Below are positions 54,288 through 63,931 of a stretch of DNA of 64,000 bases, piece after piece; within the stretch, counting starts at the first letter, position 1; each line of letters begins with the position of its first letter. The notes under the pieces are model-generated. The model saw only the letters and a list, made by a program, of their open reading frames with translations, was not told the DNA's origin and ran no database searches. A program made the position numbers and the translations under genes. Source of the DNA: Metapseudomonas boanensis (GTDB lineage: Bacteria > Pseudomonadota > Gammaproteobacteria > Pseudomonadales > Pseudomonadaceae). The stretch is taken from assembly GCF_018704125.1 (NCBI RefSeq), contig NZ_JAGTIS010000017.1, forward strand, positions 1 to 64,000. Direction: 5' to 3'.

Positions 54288-55301
54288 TTACGCTGCTGAA
54301 GCGGCGAACTTCTCGTAATAGAAATTCGCCGGCTGGATGCCCTGCTCGCGGATGAACTGGTTCACCGACTCCACCATGGGCGGCGGGCCGCACAGGTAGA
54401 CGTCCACATCACCCTCGTTGAGGTGCTTGGGCTCGATGTGATGAGTCACATAGCCTTTCTGCGGGTAGCTGCTTGTGGGGCTGGACACGCAGGCGCTGTA
54501 GGTGAAGTTGGGAATACGTGCGGCAAACGCCTCTAGCTTGTCCATCTCCACCAGATCAAAGTCGTGGGTCACGCCGTAGATCAGGTGCAGCGCGTGCTCG
54601 CTGCCCTGTTCCGCGATCTTTTCCAGCATTGCGGTGAAGGGCGCGAGGCCAGTGCCACCGGCCAGCAGCAGCAGCGGGCGGCGGATGTCGCGCAGGTAGA
54701 AGCTACCCAGCGGGCCGGCCAGGGTCATGCTGTCGCCCGCTTTGGCCAAACTGGTGAGGAAGCTGCTCATCAGACCGCCGGGCACGTTGCGGATCAGGAA
54801 GCTGACTTCGCCGTCCTTCTGCAGGGAGCTGAAGGAATAGGCGCGCGTCTGCTCGCTGCCCGGCACCTTGAGGTTGACATATTGCCCCGGCAGGAACGCC
54901 AGCTTGCTCAGGGATTCACCCTTGATCGACAGCGCGATGGTGCTGTCGGACAACTGGCGCACGTCGCTGATGCTGGCCTCGAAACTCGCCTGCTGAGTCT
55001 TGCAGACGTCGGAGGACGCCGGCACACGCACCACGCAGTCGCTCTCGGCGCGCATCTGGCAGGTCAGCACGTAGCCTTGCTCGGCTTCCTCTTCGCTCAG
55101 TGCATCTTCGATGTAGTCCTGGCCCATGTCATAACGGCCGGCTTCGGCGAAGCACTTGCAGGTGCCGCAGGCGCCATCACGGCAATCCAGCGGGATGTTG
55201 ATGCCCTGGCGGTAGGCCGCATCGGCCACGGTTTCGCCAGCGCTGGCGTCGATGAAACGGGTGACGCCATCTTCGAAATTCAGTGCGATCTTGTGGGACA
55301 T
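54288..55301 (-). CDS. benC: benzoate 1,2-dioxygenase reductase
   Basis: 337 residues from the ATG at 55301 (MSHKIALNFEDGVTRFIDAS). The N-terminal plant-type 2Fe-2S ferredoxin (CRDGACGTCKC about residues 40-50, with a fourth Cys in VLTCQM) is followed by an FAD domain (RAYSFSS) and an NAD domain (LLLAGGTGLAPFTAML, YLCGPPPMVE). It passes electrons from NADH to BenAB. The gap to benB is ten bases. Confidence 0.93.
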   Translation of the reverse strand: MSHKIALNFEDGVTRFIDASAGETVADAAYRQGINIPLDCRDGACGTCKCFAEAGRYDMGQDYIEDALSEEEAEQGYVLTCQMRAESDCVVRVPASSDVCKTQQASFEASISDVRQLSDSTIALSIKGESLSKLAFLPGQYVNLKVPGSEQTRAYSFSSLQKDGEVSFLIRNVPGGLMSSFLTSLAKAGDSMTLAGPLGSFYLRDIRRPLLLLAGGTGLAPFTAMLEKIAEQGSEHALHLIYGVTHDFDLVEMDKLEAFAARIPNFTYSACVSSPTSSYPQKGYVTHHIEPKHLNEGDVDVYLCGPPPMVESVNQFIREQGIQPANFYYEKFAASAA

Positions 55302-55311
55302 GGCGGCCACC

Positions 55312-55800
55312 CTAGATGTGGTAGATATCGATGACTTGGCGGACATAGTCGTTCTTCAGAACCACCTTCTTGGCCTTGATCAGCGGGCTCTCGCCGCGCA
55401 CATCGAGGGTGTAGAAGCTGGTGCCGAAGTAGCTGTCCACGGTCTTGTAGCGGAAGCTCAAGGTGTGCCAGTTGAAGCGCAGCTTGCACAAGCCGTCGGC
55501 GACTTCGAGGATCTCGATGTTGCTGATGTTGTGCGAAGTACGCGTGTCCGGCATGGTCGCGCTGGAGCGGTCGGTCTTGATGCGGAATACCCGGTCTTCC
55601 AAACCGCCACGGTTGCCGTACCAGATCAGCGAAATTTCGGTCTGGGGGTCGACGGTCAGCTCGTCGTTGTCGTCCCAGGATGGCATCCAGAAGCTCGCGT
55701 CAGCCGCGTAGAGCTCCAGCCAGTTGTCCCAATCCTTGTCGTCCAGGTAGCGCGCTTCGCGGTAGAGGAAGTCGCGCACGGCGTCGTAGGTGATGCTCAT
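55312..55800 (-). CDS. benB: benzoate 1,2-dioxygenase beta subunit
   Basis: 162 residues. Ring-hydroxylating dioxygenase beta fold (SnoaL-like): [36 protein letters not shown] and [19 protein letters not shown]. It has a structural role in the alpha3beta3 enzyme. The ATG overlaps the benA stop by four bases. Confidence 0.93.
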   Translation of the reverse strand: MSITYDAVRDFLYREARYLDDKDWDNWLELYAADASFWMPSWDDNDELTVDPQTEISLIWYGNRGGLEDRVFRIKTDRSSATMPDTRTSHNISNIEILEVADGLCKLRFNWHTLSFRYKTVDSYFGTSFYTLDVRGESPLIKAKKVVLKNDYVRQVIDIYHI

Positions 55801-57155
55801 TGCACGGCCTCCACGGGGATCAGTTGCTGCTCGGCGGCTGCGGCCTTGAGCATGGTTTCCTGCCAGTACTTGTGCTGCAGGACGAAGAGGCCTTCGTCCT
55901 CGGTGCGTACGCCGGACAGCAGCGGGTGCAGGTCGATTTCCTGGGCAGCAGCGTCGGCGCCTTCCACCCAGTGCTCGGCACCGCGGGACATGTCGTTCCA
56001 GCCACGGTTGCCCTGGTAGCCCATCTGGCAGGAGCGGAACTCCTCCAGGTCGTCCGGGGTGGCCATACCGCTGACGTTGAAGAAGTCTTCGTACTGGCGG
56101 ATGCGCTTGGCGCGGGCATCACTGCTCTCGCCCTTCGGCGCGATGCAGTAGATGGTGATTTCGGTCTTGTCGACGGAGATCGGCCGCGCGATACGGATCT
56201 GCGAGCTGAACTGGTCCATCAAGTAGACGTTCGGGTACAGGCAAAGGTTGCGCGAGTTCTCGATCATCCAGTCAGCCCGGGCCTGGCCGAAGTCCTGGGC
56301 CAGTTCGTCGCGACGCTCGTAGAGCGGGCGATCCTCGGGGTTGGCCCAACGGGTCCAGAGCAGCAGGTGGCCGTGGTCGAAGGAGTAGAAGCCGCCGCCG
56401 TTCTTGGCCCAGCTTCCCGCGCTCATGGTCTTGATCTCTTCGCCCGCTTCGCGCTGCTTGCGCTGGTTCTGGGTGGCGGCGTAATTCCAGTGCACAGAGC
56501 TCACGTGGTAACCGTCAGCGCCGTTCTCAGCGGTCAGCTTCCAGTTGCCTTCGTAGATATAGCTCGAGGAACCGCGCAGGACTTCCAGGCCTTCCGGCGA
56601 CTGGTCGACGATCATGTCGATGATCTTGGCGGACTCGCCCAAGTGCTCGACCAGAGGCTTCACATCAGGGTTCAGGCTGCCAAAGAGGAAGCCGCGATAG
56701 GACTCGAAACGAGCAACTTTGGTGAGGTCGTGGGAACCTTCGCAGTTGAAGCTGGACGGGTAACCAGCCTCGGCCGGGTCTTTGACCTTGAGCAACTTGC
56801 CGGAGTTGTTGAAGGTCCAGCCGTGGAACGGGCAGGTATAGGAGGAGCGGTTACCGCTCTTGTGCCGGCAGAGCATGGCACCACGGTGGCTGCAGGCATT
56901 GAGGAAGGCATTCAGCTCACCATCCTTGTTGCGCGCGATGAAGATCGGCTGGCGCCCCATGGTAGTAGTGAGGAAGTCATTCTTGTTGGGGATCTGGCTC
57001 TCGTGGGCGAGATACAGCCAGTTGCCCTCGAAGATGTGTTTCATCTCCAGTTCGAACAGACGCGGGTCGGTGAACATCTCCCGCTTGCAGCGGTAGACAC
57101 CCTTTTCCTTGTCTTCTTCAAGCAGCGAATGAAGGAACTCGAATCCCAGGGACAT
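55797..57155 (-). CDS. benA: benzoate 1,2-dioxygenase alpha subunit
   Basis: 452 residues. Rieske 2Fe-2S ligands are Cys88, His90, Cys108 and His111 ([20 protein letters not shown]). The mononuclear iron site is in [15 protein letters not shown], with the bridging Asp. It dihydroxylates benzoate to the cis-diol with O2 and electrons from BenC. First gene of benABCDKEF. Two BenR-type half-sites lie 64-99 bases upstream of the start. Confidence 0.95.
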   Translation of the reverse strand: MSLGFEFLHSLLEEDKEKGVYRCKREMFTDPRLFELEMKHIFEGNWLYLAHESQIPNKNDFLTTTMGRQPIFIARNKDGELNAFLNACSHRGAMLCRHKSGNRSSYTCPFHGWTFNNSGKLLKVKDPAEAGYPSSFNCEGSHDLTKVARFESYRGFLFGSLNPDVKPLVEHLGESAKIIDMIVDQSPEGLEVLRGSSSYIYEGNWKLTAENGADGYHVSSVHWNYAATQNQRKQREAGEEIKTMSAGSWAKNGGGFYSFDHGHLLLWTRWANPEDRPLYERRDELAQDFGQARADWMIENSRNLCLYPNVYLMDQFSSQIRIARPISVDKTEITIYCIAPKGESSDARAKRIRQYEDFFNVSGMATPDDLEEFRSCQMGYQGNRGWNDMSRGAEHWVEGADAAAQEIDLHPLLSGVRTEDEGLFVLQHKYWQETMLKAAAAEQQLIPVEAVQ

Positions 57156-57218
57156 GGCCAGGGCCTCCGTTGTTATTGTTCAGGCCAGGTCAGGTTAGGG
57201 ATGCGAGGAAACGGGCAA

Positions 57219-57254
57219 TATCCGCTTTTTGCAGATCGCTATCCGTTTTGTGCA
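57219..57254 (-). promoter_or_regulatory. tandem BenR/XylS binding half-sites at the benA promoter
   Basis: Read on the minus strand: TGCA-CAAAAC-GGATA (57254-57240) and TGCA-AAAAGC-GGATA (57233-57219), two exact matches to TGCA-N6-GGNTA. They are in direct repeat with a 21-bp period, the geometry known for XylS and BenR at Pm and Pben. Confidence 0.88.
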
Positions 57255-57306
57255 GAGTGGTGGTGGTTGTAGCGGAAGGCTGGTACAGGGCGTGGCCCGT
57301 ATACCT

Positions 57307-57414
57307 TGTGGGGGCGAATTCATTCGCTATGGGCGGCACAGCGGCCCCCTGATAGGTCTCAGGGCAGACCTACGGTCTGCTCAGCGAATGAATTTGCCCA
57401 AACAGGAACAGCAG
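57307..57414. repeat. inverted repeat related to the 49057 element
   Basis: TGTGGGGGCGAATTCATTCG at 57307 faces AGCGAATGAATTTGCCCAAA ending near 57414. The outer arms match the start of the element at 49057. It lies downstream of the benR stop, between benR and the benA promoter. Confidence 0.65.
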
Positions 57415-57422
57415 CAGACCCG

Positions 57423-58382
57423 TTACAAGCCCCGGCGCTTCAGGGTATCCGAAGGCAACTCGCCGAACTGATTGCGGTAGGTTTCGGAAAATCGTCCCAG
57501 GTGCAGGAAACCGTAGTCCAGCGCCAGCTCGGTGAGGTTTCGCACATTGCAGCTCGGGTCGACCAGGGCGGCGCGAATGCGCTCCAGCCGCTTCTGCCGA
57601 ATGTAGTGCTTGGGCGTGGTACCGAGGTGACGCTCGAACAGCGCGTAGAGCGAGCGCAGGCTCATGTTGGCCTGCTGCGCCAGGGCTTCGCTGCTGATGT
57701 CCTGTTTCAGATTGTTGTCGATGAAATCCAGGATTCGTTCAAACGAGGCCGCCTGGGAGCACAGGCTTTCTCGGCTGACGTTGGTCTTCATCAGCGACAG
57801 CATCTTGCTACCGACGATTTGCGCGTAATGCTCCTGCACCCGTAGCAGTGGGTCACCGGTTTCAGCCTCGTTGCAGACCATCGCCAGCAGGTTGACGAAG
57901 CCCTCCAGCTCGTCCAGTTGGTAGTGGTTCTGCAGGAAGCGCACGCCCTGACTCGGGTAATGCCAGCGTTGCTCCTGGCAGATCGACTCGAGCAAAGTAG
58001 TCGGCAGCTTGAGGATGAACTTCTCGCAGTCGTCCGAGTAAGTCAGGTCGACCGGGTCGTCAGGATTGATCAACAGCAACTCACCCGGCGCCAGGTAATG
58101 CTCCTGCTTATAGCCACGCCACAGGCAATGACCGCTGAGAAGTATCTGCAGGTGGTAGATGGTCTCCAGGGCCGGCGAGGTGACCCGCACGCTGCCGCCA
58201 TAGCTGATCCGGCACAGGTCCAGGTTGGCGAACTTGCGGTGATTGAGGCTGGCTTCCGGATGGCCTGCAGCTGGCAGACGGATGCAGTGCATCCCGACAT
58301 GCTGGTTCACATATCCGGACACGGCGTAGGGGTCCGCACGCTCGAACACCCTACTGCGTTCACTCAGCAGGCGATTATCCAT
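57423..58382 (-). CDS. benR: AraC/XylS-family activator of the benzoate operon
   Basis: 319 residues. The N-terminal effector and dimerisation part is typical of BenR/XylS (SGYVNQHVGMHCIRLPAAGH, LLISDGHCLW-like region). The C-terminal double helix-turn-helix begins near residue 215 (SEALAQQANMSLRSLYALFE, LTELALDYGFLHLGRFSETY). BenR activates benABCD with benzoate itself as effector. It lies upstream of benA on the same strand, and its predicted sites are at 57219-57254. Confidence 0.9.
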   Translation of the reverse strand: MDNRLLSERSRVFERADPYAVSGYVNQHVGMHCIRLPAAGHPEASLNHRKFANLDLCRISYGGSVRVTSPALETIYHLQILLSGHCLWRGYKQEHYLAPGELLLINPDDPVDLTYSDDCEKFILKLPTTLLESICQEQRWHYPSQGVRFLQNHYQLDELEGFVNLLAMVCNEAETGDPLLRVQEHYAQIVGSKMLSLMKTNVSRESLCSQAASFERILDFIDNNLKQDISSEALAQQANMSLRSLYALFERHLGTTPKHYIRQKRLERIRAALVDPSCNVRNLTELALDYGFLHLGRFSETYRNQFGELPSDTLKRRGL

Positions 58383-58690
58383 TACCAGGCACTCTTGTAG
58401 TTTTTATGCCATGAGCGTCATGCCTCGCAGACAAGCGCTAATGGTCCGATACTGTCGATTCTATTTGAGGCTTCCACCGCGCGCCTCAAGCAAAGATAAA
58501 CGGTTACATCTTGGGCTCATTGCCGAGCCATCAGGCGGGCAGACCTTACGAGTAGGTTAGTGGCTATTCAATTGGACCCCTGGCAAAGCGTTCGATCAGC
58601 GAACACTTTGCCGGGAGCGCTTGGCTAATCCCTTGTGGCGGGAACACATTCGCCCTTCACCAGGAGCACCACGGCAACGAGCTATCCCTG
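58383..58690. other. benR upstream region
   Basis: 308 bases between the pcaR stop and the benR start; no gene. It contains the long hairpin at 58582-58612 and probably the benR promoter near 58400-58480. Confidence 0.5.
58582..58612. other. long near-perfect hairpin between pcaR and benR
   Basis: GGCAAAG-C-GTTCG, loop ATCAG, CGAAC-A-CTTTGCC: 12 paired bases with a single mismatch. No T-run follows on either strand. It may end the pcaR transcript with Rho, or be a protein-binding palindrome upstream of benR. Confidence 0.5.
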
Positions 58691-59533
58691 TTAGTGGAAC
58701 AACCGCGTACTGAGCTCCTTGCTGGCCTCCAGCAACGCGGGTAGGAAGCGGCTTTCCAGTTCCTGGCGACCGATGCGGCCCACATGGGTACCAACGTTGA
58801 GCGCTGCCAGTACCTGGCCGGCGGAGTCGCGCACCGGCACTGCGACTGAACGCAGGCCGACTTCCAACTCCTGATCGATGATTACCCAGCCCTGGCGACG
58901 AATCTCTTCGATACTGGCGAGCAAGCCTTCGCGGGTATGCACGGTGCGGCTGGTCTTCACCTGCAGATCGACATGATCGAGGTAGTCGGTGAGCGCCGCA
59001 TCGTCCAGCGCGGCCAGGAGGATGCGCCCCATCGACGTGCAATAGGCTGGGAGGCGGCTGCCGACGCTAAGGTCCACCGAGATCAAACGCTGTGGCGTGG
59101 CCGAGCGAGCGATGTAGAGAATCTCGTCACCCTCCAGGGTGGCCATCGAGCACGCCTCGTGCAGTTGCTCGCTGAGGCGGTCGAGGATCGGCTGGGCGGT
59201 TACCGCCAGAGGTGTCGACGAGAGGTAGGCATGGCCCAAGGTAAGGACCTTCGGCAATAGCGAATAGGTGCGCCCATCGGTAGTGACATAGCCCAGCTTG
59301 ATCAGCGTATGCAGGCAACGACGCACCGCGGCACGGGGAATCTCGGTGCGATGACTGATCTGGGCAATGGTCAGGTGACGCTTGCGTTCCTGGAACGCGT
59401 GGATCACTGCCAAGCCACGGGCCAGCGAGGTCATGAAGTTCGGGTCGCCGGTGAAGGCCTCGATGCGCTTGGCCGGCGAGGCGATGATCGGAGGCGCAAG
59501 TGGAGGCAGTGGCACGCGTTGTTCGTCGCTCAT
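58691..59533 (-). CDS. pcaR: IclR-family regulator PcaR
   Basis: 280 residues. N-terminal winged helix (GLAVIHAFQERKRHLTIAQI, TEIPRAAVRRCLHTLIKLGY) and C-terminal effector domain (GRILLAALDDAALTDYLDHV, EVGLRSVAVPVRDSAGQVLA). PcaR activates pca genes with beta-ketoadipate as inducer and represses itself. A palindromic operator 42 bases upstream fits autoregulation. It lies between benR and the pcaHG group. Confidence 0.9.
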   Translation of the reverse strand: MSDEQRVPLPPLAPPIIASPAKRIEAFTGDPNFMTSLARGLAVIHAFQERKRHLTIAQISHRTEIPRAAVRRCLHTLIKLGYVTTDGRTYSLLPKVLTLGHAYLSSTPLAVTAQPILDRLSEQLHEACSMATLEGDEILYIARSATPQRLISVDLSVGSRLPAYCTSMGRILLAALDDAALTDYLDHVDLQVKTSRTVHTREGLLASIEEIRRQGWVIIDQELEVGLRSVAVPVRDSAGQVLAALNVGTHVGRIGRQELESRFLPALLEASKELSTRLFH

Positions 59534-59574
59534 TCTTGTTGTCCTTGAAGATCAGGGGAATACTGGTTTCGGCC

Positions 59575-59600
59575 GATTATCGAACCAAAGTTCGATAATC
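59575..59600. promoter_or_regulatory. PcaR operator at the pcaR promoter
   Basis: Perfect palindrome with arms GATTATCGAAC and GTTCGATAATC around CAAA. The right arm extends to GTTCGATAATCGCAA, matching the published PcaR box GTTCGATAATCGCAC (recalled from the literature) at 14 of 15 positions. Confidence 0.85.
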
Positions 59601-59810
59601 GCAATTGACCCTGTCGCCCTTGCCTTCTACCTTGGCGCGGCTTTCGGCGCCCCGAGGTTTTCAACCTCAGCCACTGATCAGGTACCGGGGCCCCGGGCTG
59701 CGGCTGTGCTCATGAGGTGCAGCCGAAACACCCCCACGCAGGTGCCATAACCCCGGCGCGCCAAACACGCGTCCGGGGCTGGCTTTCCGAGCGCTGCTGC
59801 CATCCACCTG

Positions 59811-60443
59811 TTAGAGCAGCTTGCACACCTCGTCGAACTCCAGGCGTGGGCTGCGCGCGTGGAGCTTGGTCGGGTCGCCGTAGCCCAGGTTGCAGAGGAA
59901 GTTGGCCTTCACATGGCTGTCTGGAAAATGTTCCAGCTGGAAAGCGTTGGTTTCTCCGTCTGCGGGAAAGAACTCATGGTCGACCATCACGTTGTCGAAC
60001 CCGGACATGGGCCCGCAGTCGAGCCCAAGTGCTCGTGCGGCGATCATGAAATAGGCCCCCTGCAGCGAGCTGTTGCGCCTCGCAGTGATGCCGGCAAGCT
60101 CCGGTGTGTTGGCGAACCACGCGCGGGCATCAGTGTGAGGAAAGAGCTTCGGTAGCTGTTCGTAGAATTTCAGGTCATAGGCGATGATGGCCGTGACCGG
60201 CGCCGCCATGGTCTTGTCGACATTGCCCGGAGCCAGTGCGGGCAATAGCCGGCGCTTGGCTTCGGGGGTTCGCAGGAAGAGGATCCGTGCCGGACAGCAG
60301 TTCGCGCTGGTCGGCCCCCATTTCATCAGGTCATAGAGCTGCTTGAGCGTGTCGTCGCTCACCGGTTTGTCGAGCCAGGCACTGTGGGTGCGCGCCTGGC
60401 GGAATAGCAGGTCCAGTCCTTCCTCACTCAATCGATTGCTCAT
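59811..60443 (-). CDS. nitroreductase-family flavoprotein (RutE-like)
   Basis: 210 residues from the ATG at 60443 ([20 protein letters not shown]). The long open frame upstream is antisense noise. FMN-binding nitroreductase fold: [38 protein letters not shown] and the C-terminal [17 protein letters not shown]. The closest group is RutE/HadB-type malonic semialdehyde reductases. In this setting it might reduce an aldehyde or quinone formed from aromatics. It is the last gene downstream of pcaHG on the same strand, 101 bases after the permease gene. Confidence 0.8.
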   Translation of the reverse strand: MSNRLSEEGLDLLFRQARTHSAWLDKPVSDDTLKQLYDLMKWGPTSANCCPARILFLRTPEAKRRLLPALAPGNVDKTMAAPVTAIIAYDLKFYEQLPKLFPHTDARAWFANTPELAGITARRNSSLQGAYFMIAARALGLDCGPMSGFDNVMVDHEFFPADGETNAFQLEHFPDSHVKANFLCNLGYGDPTKLHARSPRLEFDEVCKLL

Positions 60444-60544
60444 CGCCGCCTCCTCGAACTGGGGTGGACCGCACATCGTACGGGCCTGGCCACAGGGCCA
60501 GCCCATTGAGAATAGACAGCTGCATTCGGGTCGAGGCATTTCCC

Positions 60545-61474
60545 TCAGGCCAGCACCCCTAGGAAGAAGCTGATGGTGATAAAGGCCAGCACGGTTGCCA
60601 CCACCAGTGCCGCGGCGCAGCGGCCTTCCAGGCCATAGCGCTGACCGAGGATGGGATAGATGCTCATCATCGGCGAGCAAGCGAAGAGCACACCGGCGAC
60701 CTTCATCACCGGGTCGACCGGCGGCAGCAGTGTGAAGCACAGCAGCACTGCCAACGGATGCAGCAGCAGTTTGCCGAGGCTGAGCTGAGCCACATCCTTG
60801 AGCAAACCCCCGACCTTCAGTCCGTTCAGGCTGCCGCCGATGACGAACAGCGCGACCGGAGCCGATGCCATCGCCAGCATCTCCACGACCTTCATCGCAA
60901 TCGTTGGTAAGCGCACTTCCAGCACCGCCAGGGCCAGGCCAAGGCTGATGGCGATGATGATCGGGTTGCGCACCAGGCGCTTGAAGGTCTCCAGCACGGC
61001 AGCCCTGGCGCTTGAGCCGTTCTGGTGGCCTAACTCTGCAATCGCAAGGGCCAGCGGAATCATCAGCAGGTTCTCCACCAGCATGCCAAGTGCCAGAGCG
61101 GCCGCCGCTGGCGCGCCAAGGGCCATGACGACAATGGGGTAGCCGATGAAACCGCTGTTGGAGACCGACATCCCCAGTGCGCTCAGCGCGCTGCCGGTGA
61201 GCGTGTCCTTGCGCACCAGACGAGAGAACAGCAATCCCAGGCAGAACACCAGGAGCGAACCGAGGCCATAAGCCAGCAGGTAGACGGCATCGAAGACCTG
61301 ATCCAGTGGACGTTCGACGAGCGCCTTGATCACCAGAGCAGGCAAGGCAAAGGTGATGACGAACTTGCCGAGGCCGGCAACCTGCTCGCGGCTGACCAGA
61401 CTTGCGCGCGATGAGAGGAACCCGATCCCGATGAGGATGAAGATGGGTGCGGTGATGCCAAATATCTGAAGCAT
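60545..61474 (-). CDS. AEC-family (auxin efflux carrier-like) permease
   Basis: 309 residues with about ten membrane segments in two five-helix halves. AEC features are [20 protein letters not shown] at the start, [16 protein letters not shown] (about residues 108-123) and [20 protein letters not shown] near 260. The family moves organic anions such as malonate in bacteria, and its direction is uncertain. It starts 17 bases after the ZapE gene in the pcaHG group. Confidence 0.82.
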   Translation of the reverse strand: MLQIFGITAPIFILIGIGFLSSRASLVSREQVAGLGKFVITFALPALVIKALVERPLDQVFDAVYLLAYGLGSLLVFCLGLLFSRLVRKDTLTGSALSALGMSVSNSGFIGYPIVVMALGAPAAAALALGMLVENLLMIPLALAIAELGHQNGSSARAAVLETFKRLVRNPIIIAISLGLALAVLEVRLPTIAMKVVEMLAMASAPVALFVIGGSLNGLKVGGLLKDVAQLSLGKLLLHPLAVLLCFTLLPPVDPVMKVAGVLFACSPMMSIYPILGQRYGLEGRCAAALVVATVLAFITISFFLGVLA

Positions 61475-61491
61475 GTCTGAGCTCGACGTTT

Positions 61492-62604
61492 CTATCGGAT
61501 AACAGAGTGTCCATTCATCGCGGGCCTCACCTGGCTGAGCTGCTGCAGGCGACTGTGGGTGCGCGAGAAATCCATATGGGGCGTGTCACGGCATAGCTCG
61601 GCCAGGCTCGCTTCGCTGCCGAGCTGCAAGCGCAGACCACTGTCGTAGGCGATATCGACGAGGTTGACGAAGCGTTGCTGGACATCGATCGGTTCCTCGC
61701 CAAGGCACGGTACAGCGCTGACGGCCAGGTGGCGGAACTGCTGGCTGAGCCAGAGGAAGTCGGCACTGGAGTGCGGCCTGCGGCACAGCTCATCGAAGGC
61801 CAGCCAGGCACATTGCCCTTCCTGGGCCAGCAGGTGCATCGGATGCTGGTTGACCATCAGAGGCACGTCACGCAAGGCCTCAGACGTCAGGCCGAGAAGG
61901 CGTTCGAACTCACCCTCGACGAAGTTGGAAATCGGCCAGCAGTGGCGGCCCCAGTCCTCCAATATGCTTGCGCGTTGCCGATAGTCCTCGCCCGCGTCCA
62001 GCTCCAGCACGTCGAAGCGTTTCTCGATCAGCGCGATGGCCGGTTTGAAGCGCTCGCGATACAGCGGGTTGGGGCATAGGCCATCAGGGTGGTAATTGGA
62101 GGTGCAAACCACGCCCGTCCCCTCCTCCACCATCACCTTGAGCAGCCGTCCAAGTAGCACGGCATCGCCAATGTCGTGGACGTGGAATTCATCGAAGCAC
62201 AGCAAGCGTGCCTCGCCTGCCAGCTCTCGCGCAGCCAGGGCGAGCGGGTCCGGTTGGCCGGCATGGGCCCGCATACGCACTTGCAGCTCCGCAAGGAAGC
62301 CGTGGAAATGCACACGACGCTTGTCCTTGAGCGGTACTGCAGCGAAGAACGCATCCATCACGAAACTCTTGCCGCGCCCCACGCCCCCCCACAGATAAAC
62401 CCCCGCAGCCGTTCGCCGCAGCCAGCTTTTGCGTCCTGCCAGAAACGCCTCGAGCCATTGCCCGAGATGGGCAATGGCAGCGCGTTGCGCTGTATCGGCC
62501 CGATAACCTCGGGCCTCCAGCAGCACGTCGAAGTGTCGCCCGATACGCTGATCGACCGGTTCGATCAGCGTATCCCGAGAGGGTTCTTCAATCCTAGAAG
62601 TCAA
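61492..62604 (-). CDS. ZapE/AFG1-family ATPase coupled to pcaHG
   Basis: 370 residues from a TTG at 62604 that overlaps the last 11 bases of pcaG. Walker A GGVGRGKS at residues 73-80, Walker [12 protein letters not shown], sensor-1 [10 protein letters not shown] and [15 protein letters not shown]1-type AAA+ proteins assist degradation or handling of membrane proteins, and E. coli ZapE acts at the division ring. Pseudomonads normally have one zapE elsewhere, so this is probably a paralogue. Its tight coupling to a dioxygenase operon is unusual. Confidence 0.85.
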   Translation of the reverse strand: MTSRIEEPSRDTLIEPVDQRIGRHFDVLLEARGYRADTAQRAAIAHLGQWLEAFLAGRKSWLRRTAAGVYLWGGVGRGKSFVMDAFFAAVPLKDKRRVHFHGFLAELQVRMRAHAGQPDPLALAARELAGEARLLCFDEFHVHDIGDAVLLGRLLKVMVEEGTGVVCTSNYHPDGLCPNPLYRERFKPAIALIEKRFDVLELDAGEDYRQRASILEDWGRHCWPISNFVEGEFERLLGLTSEALRDVPLMVNQHPMHLLAQEGQCAWLAFDELCRRPHSSADFLWLSQQFRHLAVSAVPCLGEEPIDVQQRFVNLVDIAYDSGLRLQLGSEASLAELCRDTPHMDFSRTHSRLQQLSQVRPAMNGHSVIR

Positions 62605-63199
62605 AGAACACGGTCTCGCCTTCTCCCTGGATACGGATGTCGAAGCGATAGGCCAGCTTGCCGTCCACCTCGCATCGTTTAGCCACCAGCGTTTCGCGAC
62701 GTTGCGGCTGCTCGATCAGGTTGAGCACCGGGTCCTTGGCGTTGGCCTCGGCTTCATCCTCGAAGTAGACGCGCGTCTGCAGCTGGATGTTGATGCCGCG
62801 GGCGAACAGCGAGATGTTGATGTGTGGCGCCATCGGCACGCCAGCGGCGTTGTTCACCACGCCAGGCTTGACGGTCTTCAGGGTCCATTCGCCGGCATCG
62901 AAGGTAGTGGCGGTACGACCGAAACAGTTGAACGGCTTCTCAACATCGAAGGCCCGGTCGTAGAGGCCTTCATGGTTGGCCTGCCAGAACTCCAGGAAGG
63001 AGTCACGCACCAGGTGGCCATTGCCGTCGTAGACGTGGCCTATCAGCAGGATGTGCTGGCCCGGCGCATCGGCCTTGGCCATTTCGTTCCAGATTTCCTG
63101 TTCACGGGTCGGGTTACCGGCGGCCGCCAGGGCCAAGCCGATGTGGACGTAGGGGCCGGCAGTCTGCGAAGGGGTTTCCGGCAGCAGTTCGATAGGCAT
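62594..63199 (-). CDS. pcaG: protocatechuate 3,4-dioxygenase alpha subunit
   Basis: 201 residues. Intradiol dioxygenase fold: ETPSQTAGPYVHIGLALAAA, GHVYDGNGHLVRDSFLEFWQ and MAPHINISLFARGINIQLQT. The alpha subunit lacks the full set of iron ligands and pairs with PcaH. It forms the (alpha-beta-Fe)12 enzyme that cleaves protocatechuate to 3-carboxymuconate. It begins 12 bases after pcaH. Confidence 0.93.
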   Translation of the reverse strand: MPIELLPETPSQTAGPYVHIGLALAAAGNPTREQEIWNEMAKADAPGQHILLIGHVYDGNGHLVRDSFLEFWQANHEGLYDRAFDVEKPFNCFGRTATTFDAGEWTLKTVKPGVVNNAAGVPMAPHINISLFARGINIQLQTRVYFEDEAEANAKDPVLNLIEQPQRRETLVAKRCEVDGKLAYRFDIRIQGEGETVFFDF

Positions 63200-63211
63200 G
63201 CGCGTGGCTCC

Positions 63212-63931
63212 TCAGCGGTTTTCGAAGTGGGTCTTGCGCTGGCCGCGCAGGACGATGTCAAAGCGATATGCCAGGCAATCCATGGGATTGGCCATGCTCA
63301 TGTCGAGCTTGGCGATAAGCGTCTGCACTGCATCCGGATTAGCGATCGACTTGACGATCGGGCACATCGGGATCAACGGGTCGCCCTCGAAATAGAGCTG
63401 AGTGATCAGCTTGGTGGAGATTGACGGGCCGCTGATGGAAAAATGGATGTGCGCTGGACGCCAGTCGTTCGGACCGTTACGCCAGGGGTAAGGGCCGGGC
63501 TTGATGGTGCGGAAGCAGTAGTTGCCTTCGCTATCGGTCAGGGCACGGCCGACGCCGCCGAAGTTCGGATCCAGAGGTGCCAGATAGCGGTCGTTCTTGT
63601 GGCGGTAGCGGCCGCCAGCGTTGGCTTGCCACATTTCCACCAGGGTGTGCGGGATCGGCTTGCCGTACTGATCGAAGACCCGACCGGAGACAATGATGCG
63701 CTCGCCGATGGGCAGTCCGCCGTTGTTGAAGTTGAGCAGCAGGTCGTTGTCGTGCTCGCCCATCTTCAGGTGGGAGAAATCCGGGCCAGTAGCTTCCGAG
63801 ATCGACTGCGGAATGCTCACCAGCGCCTGACGCGGGGAACGGGCGACCGATGTCTTGTAGTCGGGCGTGAAGGCTTTCGGATGCCAGTTTCGGTCACGGG
63901 TGACGAAACGGCTGTTTTCCGCATCGGACAT
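63212..63931 (-). CDS. pcaH: protocatechuate 3,4-dioxygenase beta subunit
   Basis: 239 residues. Iron ligands by family alignment: the Tyr in [11 protein letters not shown], the Tyr in [11 protein letters not shown] and the two His in [12 protein letters not shown]-terminal region [20 protein letters not shown] is typical. It supplies the catalytic Fe(III) site. It is first in the pcaH-pcaG-zapE-like-AEC run. The promoter lies in the last 70 bases of the window, where no PcaR-type box is visible. Confidence 0.94.
   Translation of the reverse strand: MSDAENSRFVTRDRNWHPKAFTPDYKTSVARSPRQALVSIPQSISEATGPDFSHLKMGEHDNDLLLNFNNGGLPIGERIIVSGRVFDQYGKPIPHTLVEMWQANAGGRYRHKNDRYLAPLDPNFGGVGRALTDSEGNYCFRTIKPGPYPWRNGPNDWRPAHIHFSISGPSISTKLITQLYFEGDPLIPMCPIVKSIANPDAVQTLIAKLDMSMANPMDCLAYRFDIVLRGQRKTHFENR

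Noticed and set aside
55800..57272. 490-residue plus-strand frame opposite benA
   Set aside because: benA has complete Rieske and iron-site motifs; the opposite frame has none.
60444..61514. long N-terminal extension of the nitroreductase frame
   Set aside because: The extension overlaps the AEC permease in another frame and is low-complexity. The family begins at the ATG at 60443.
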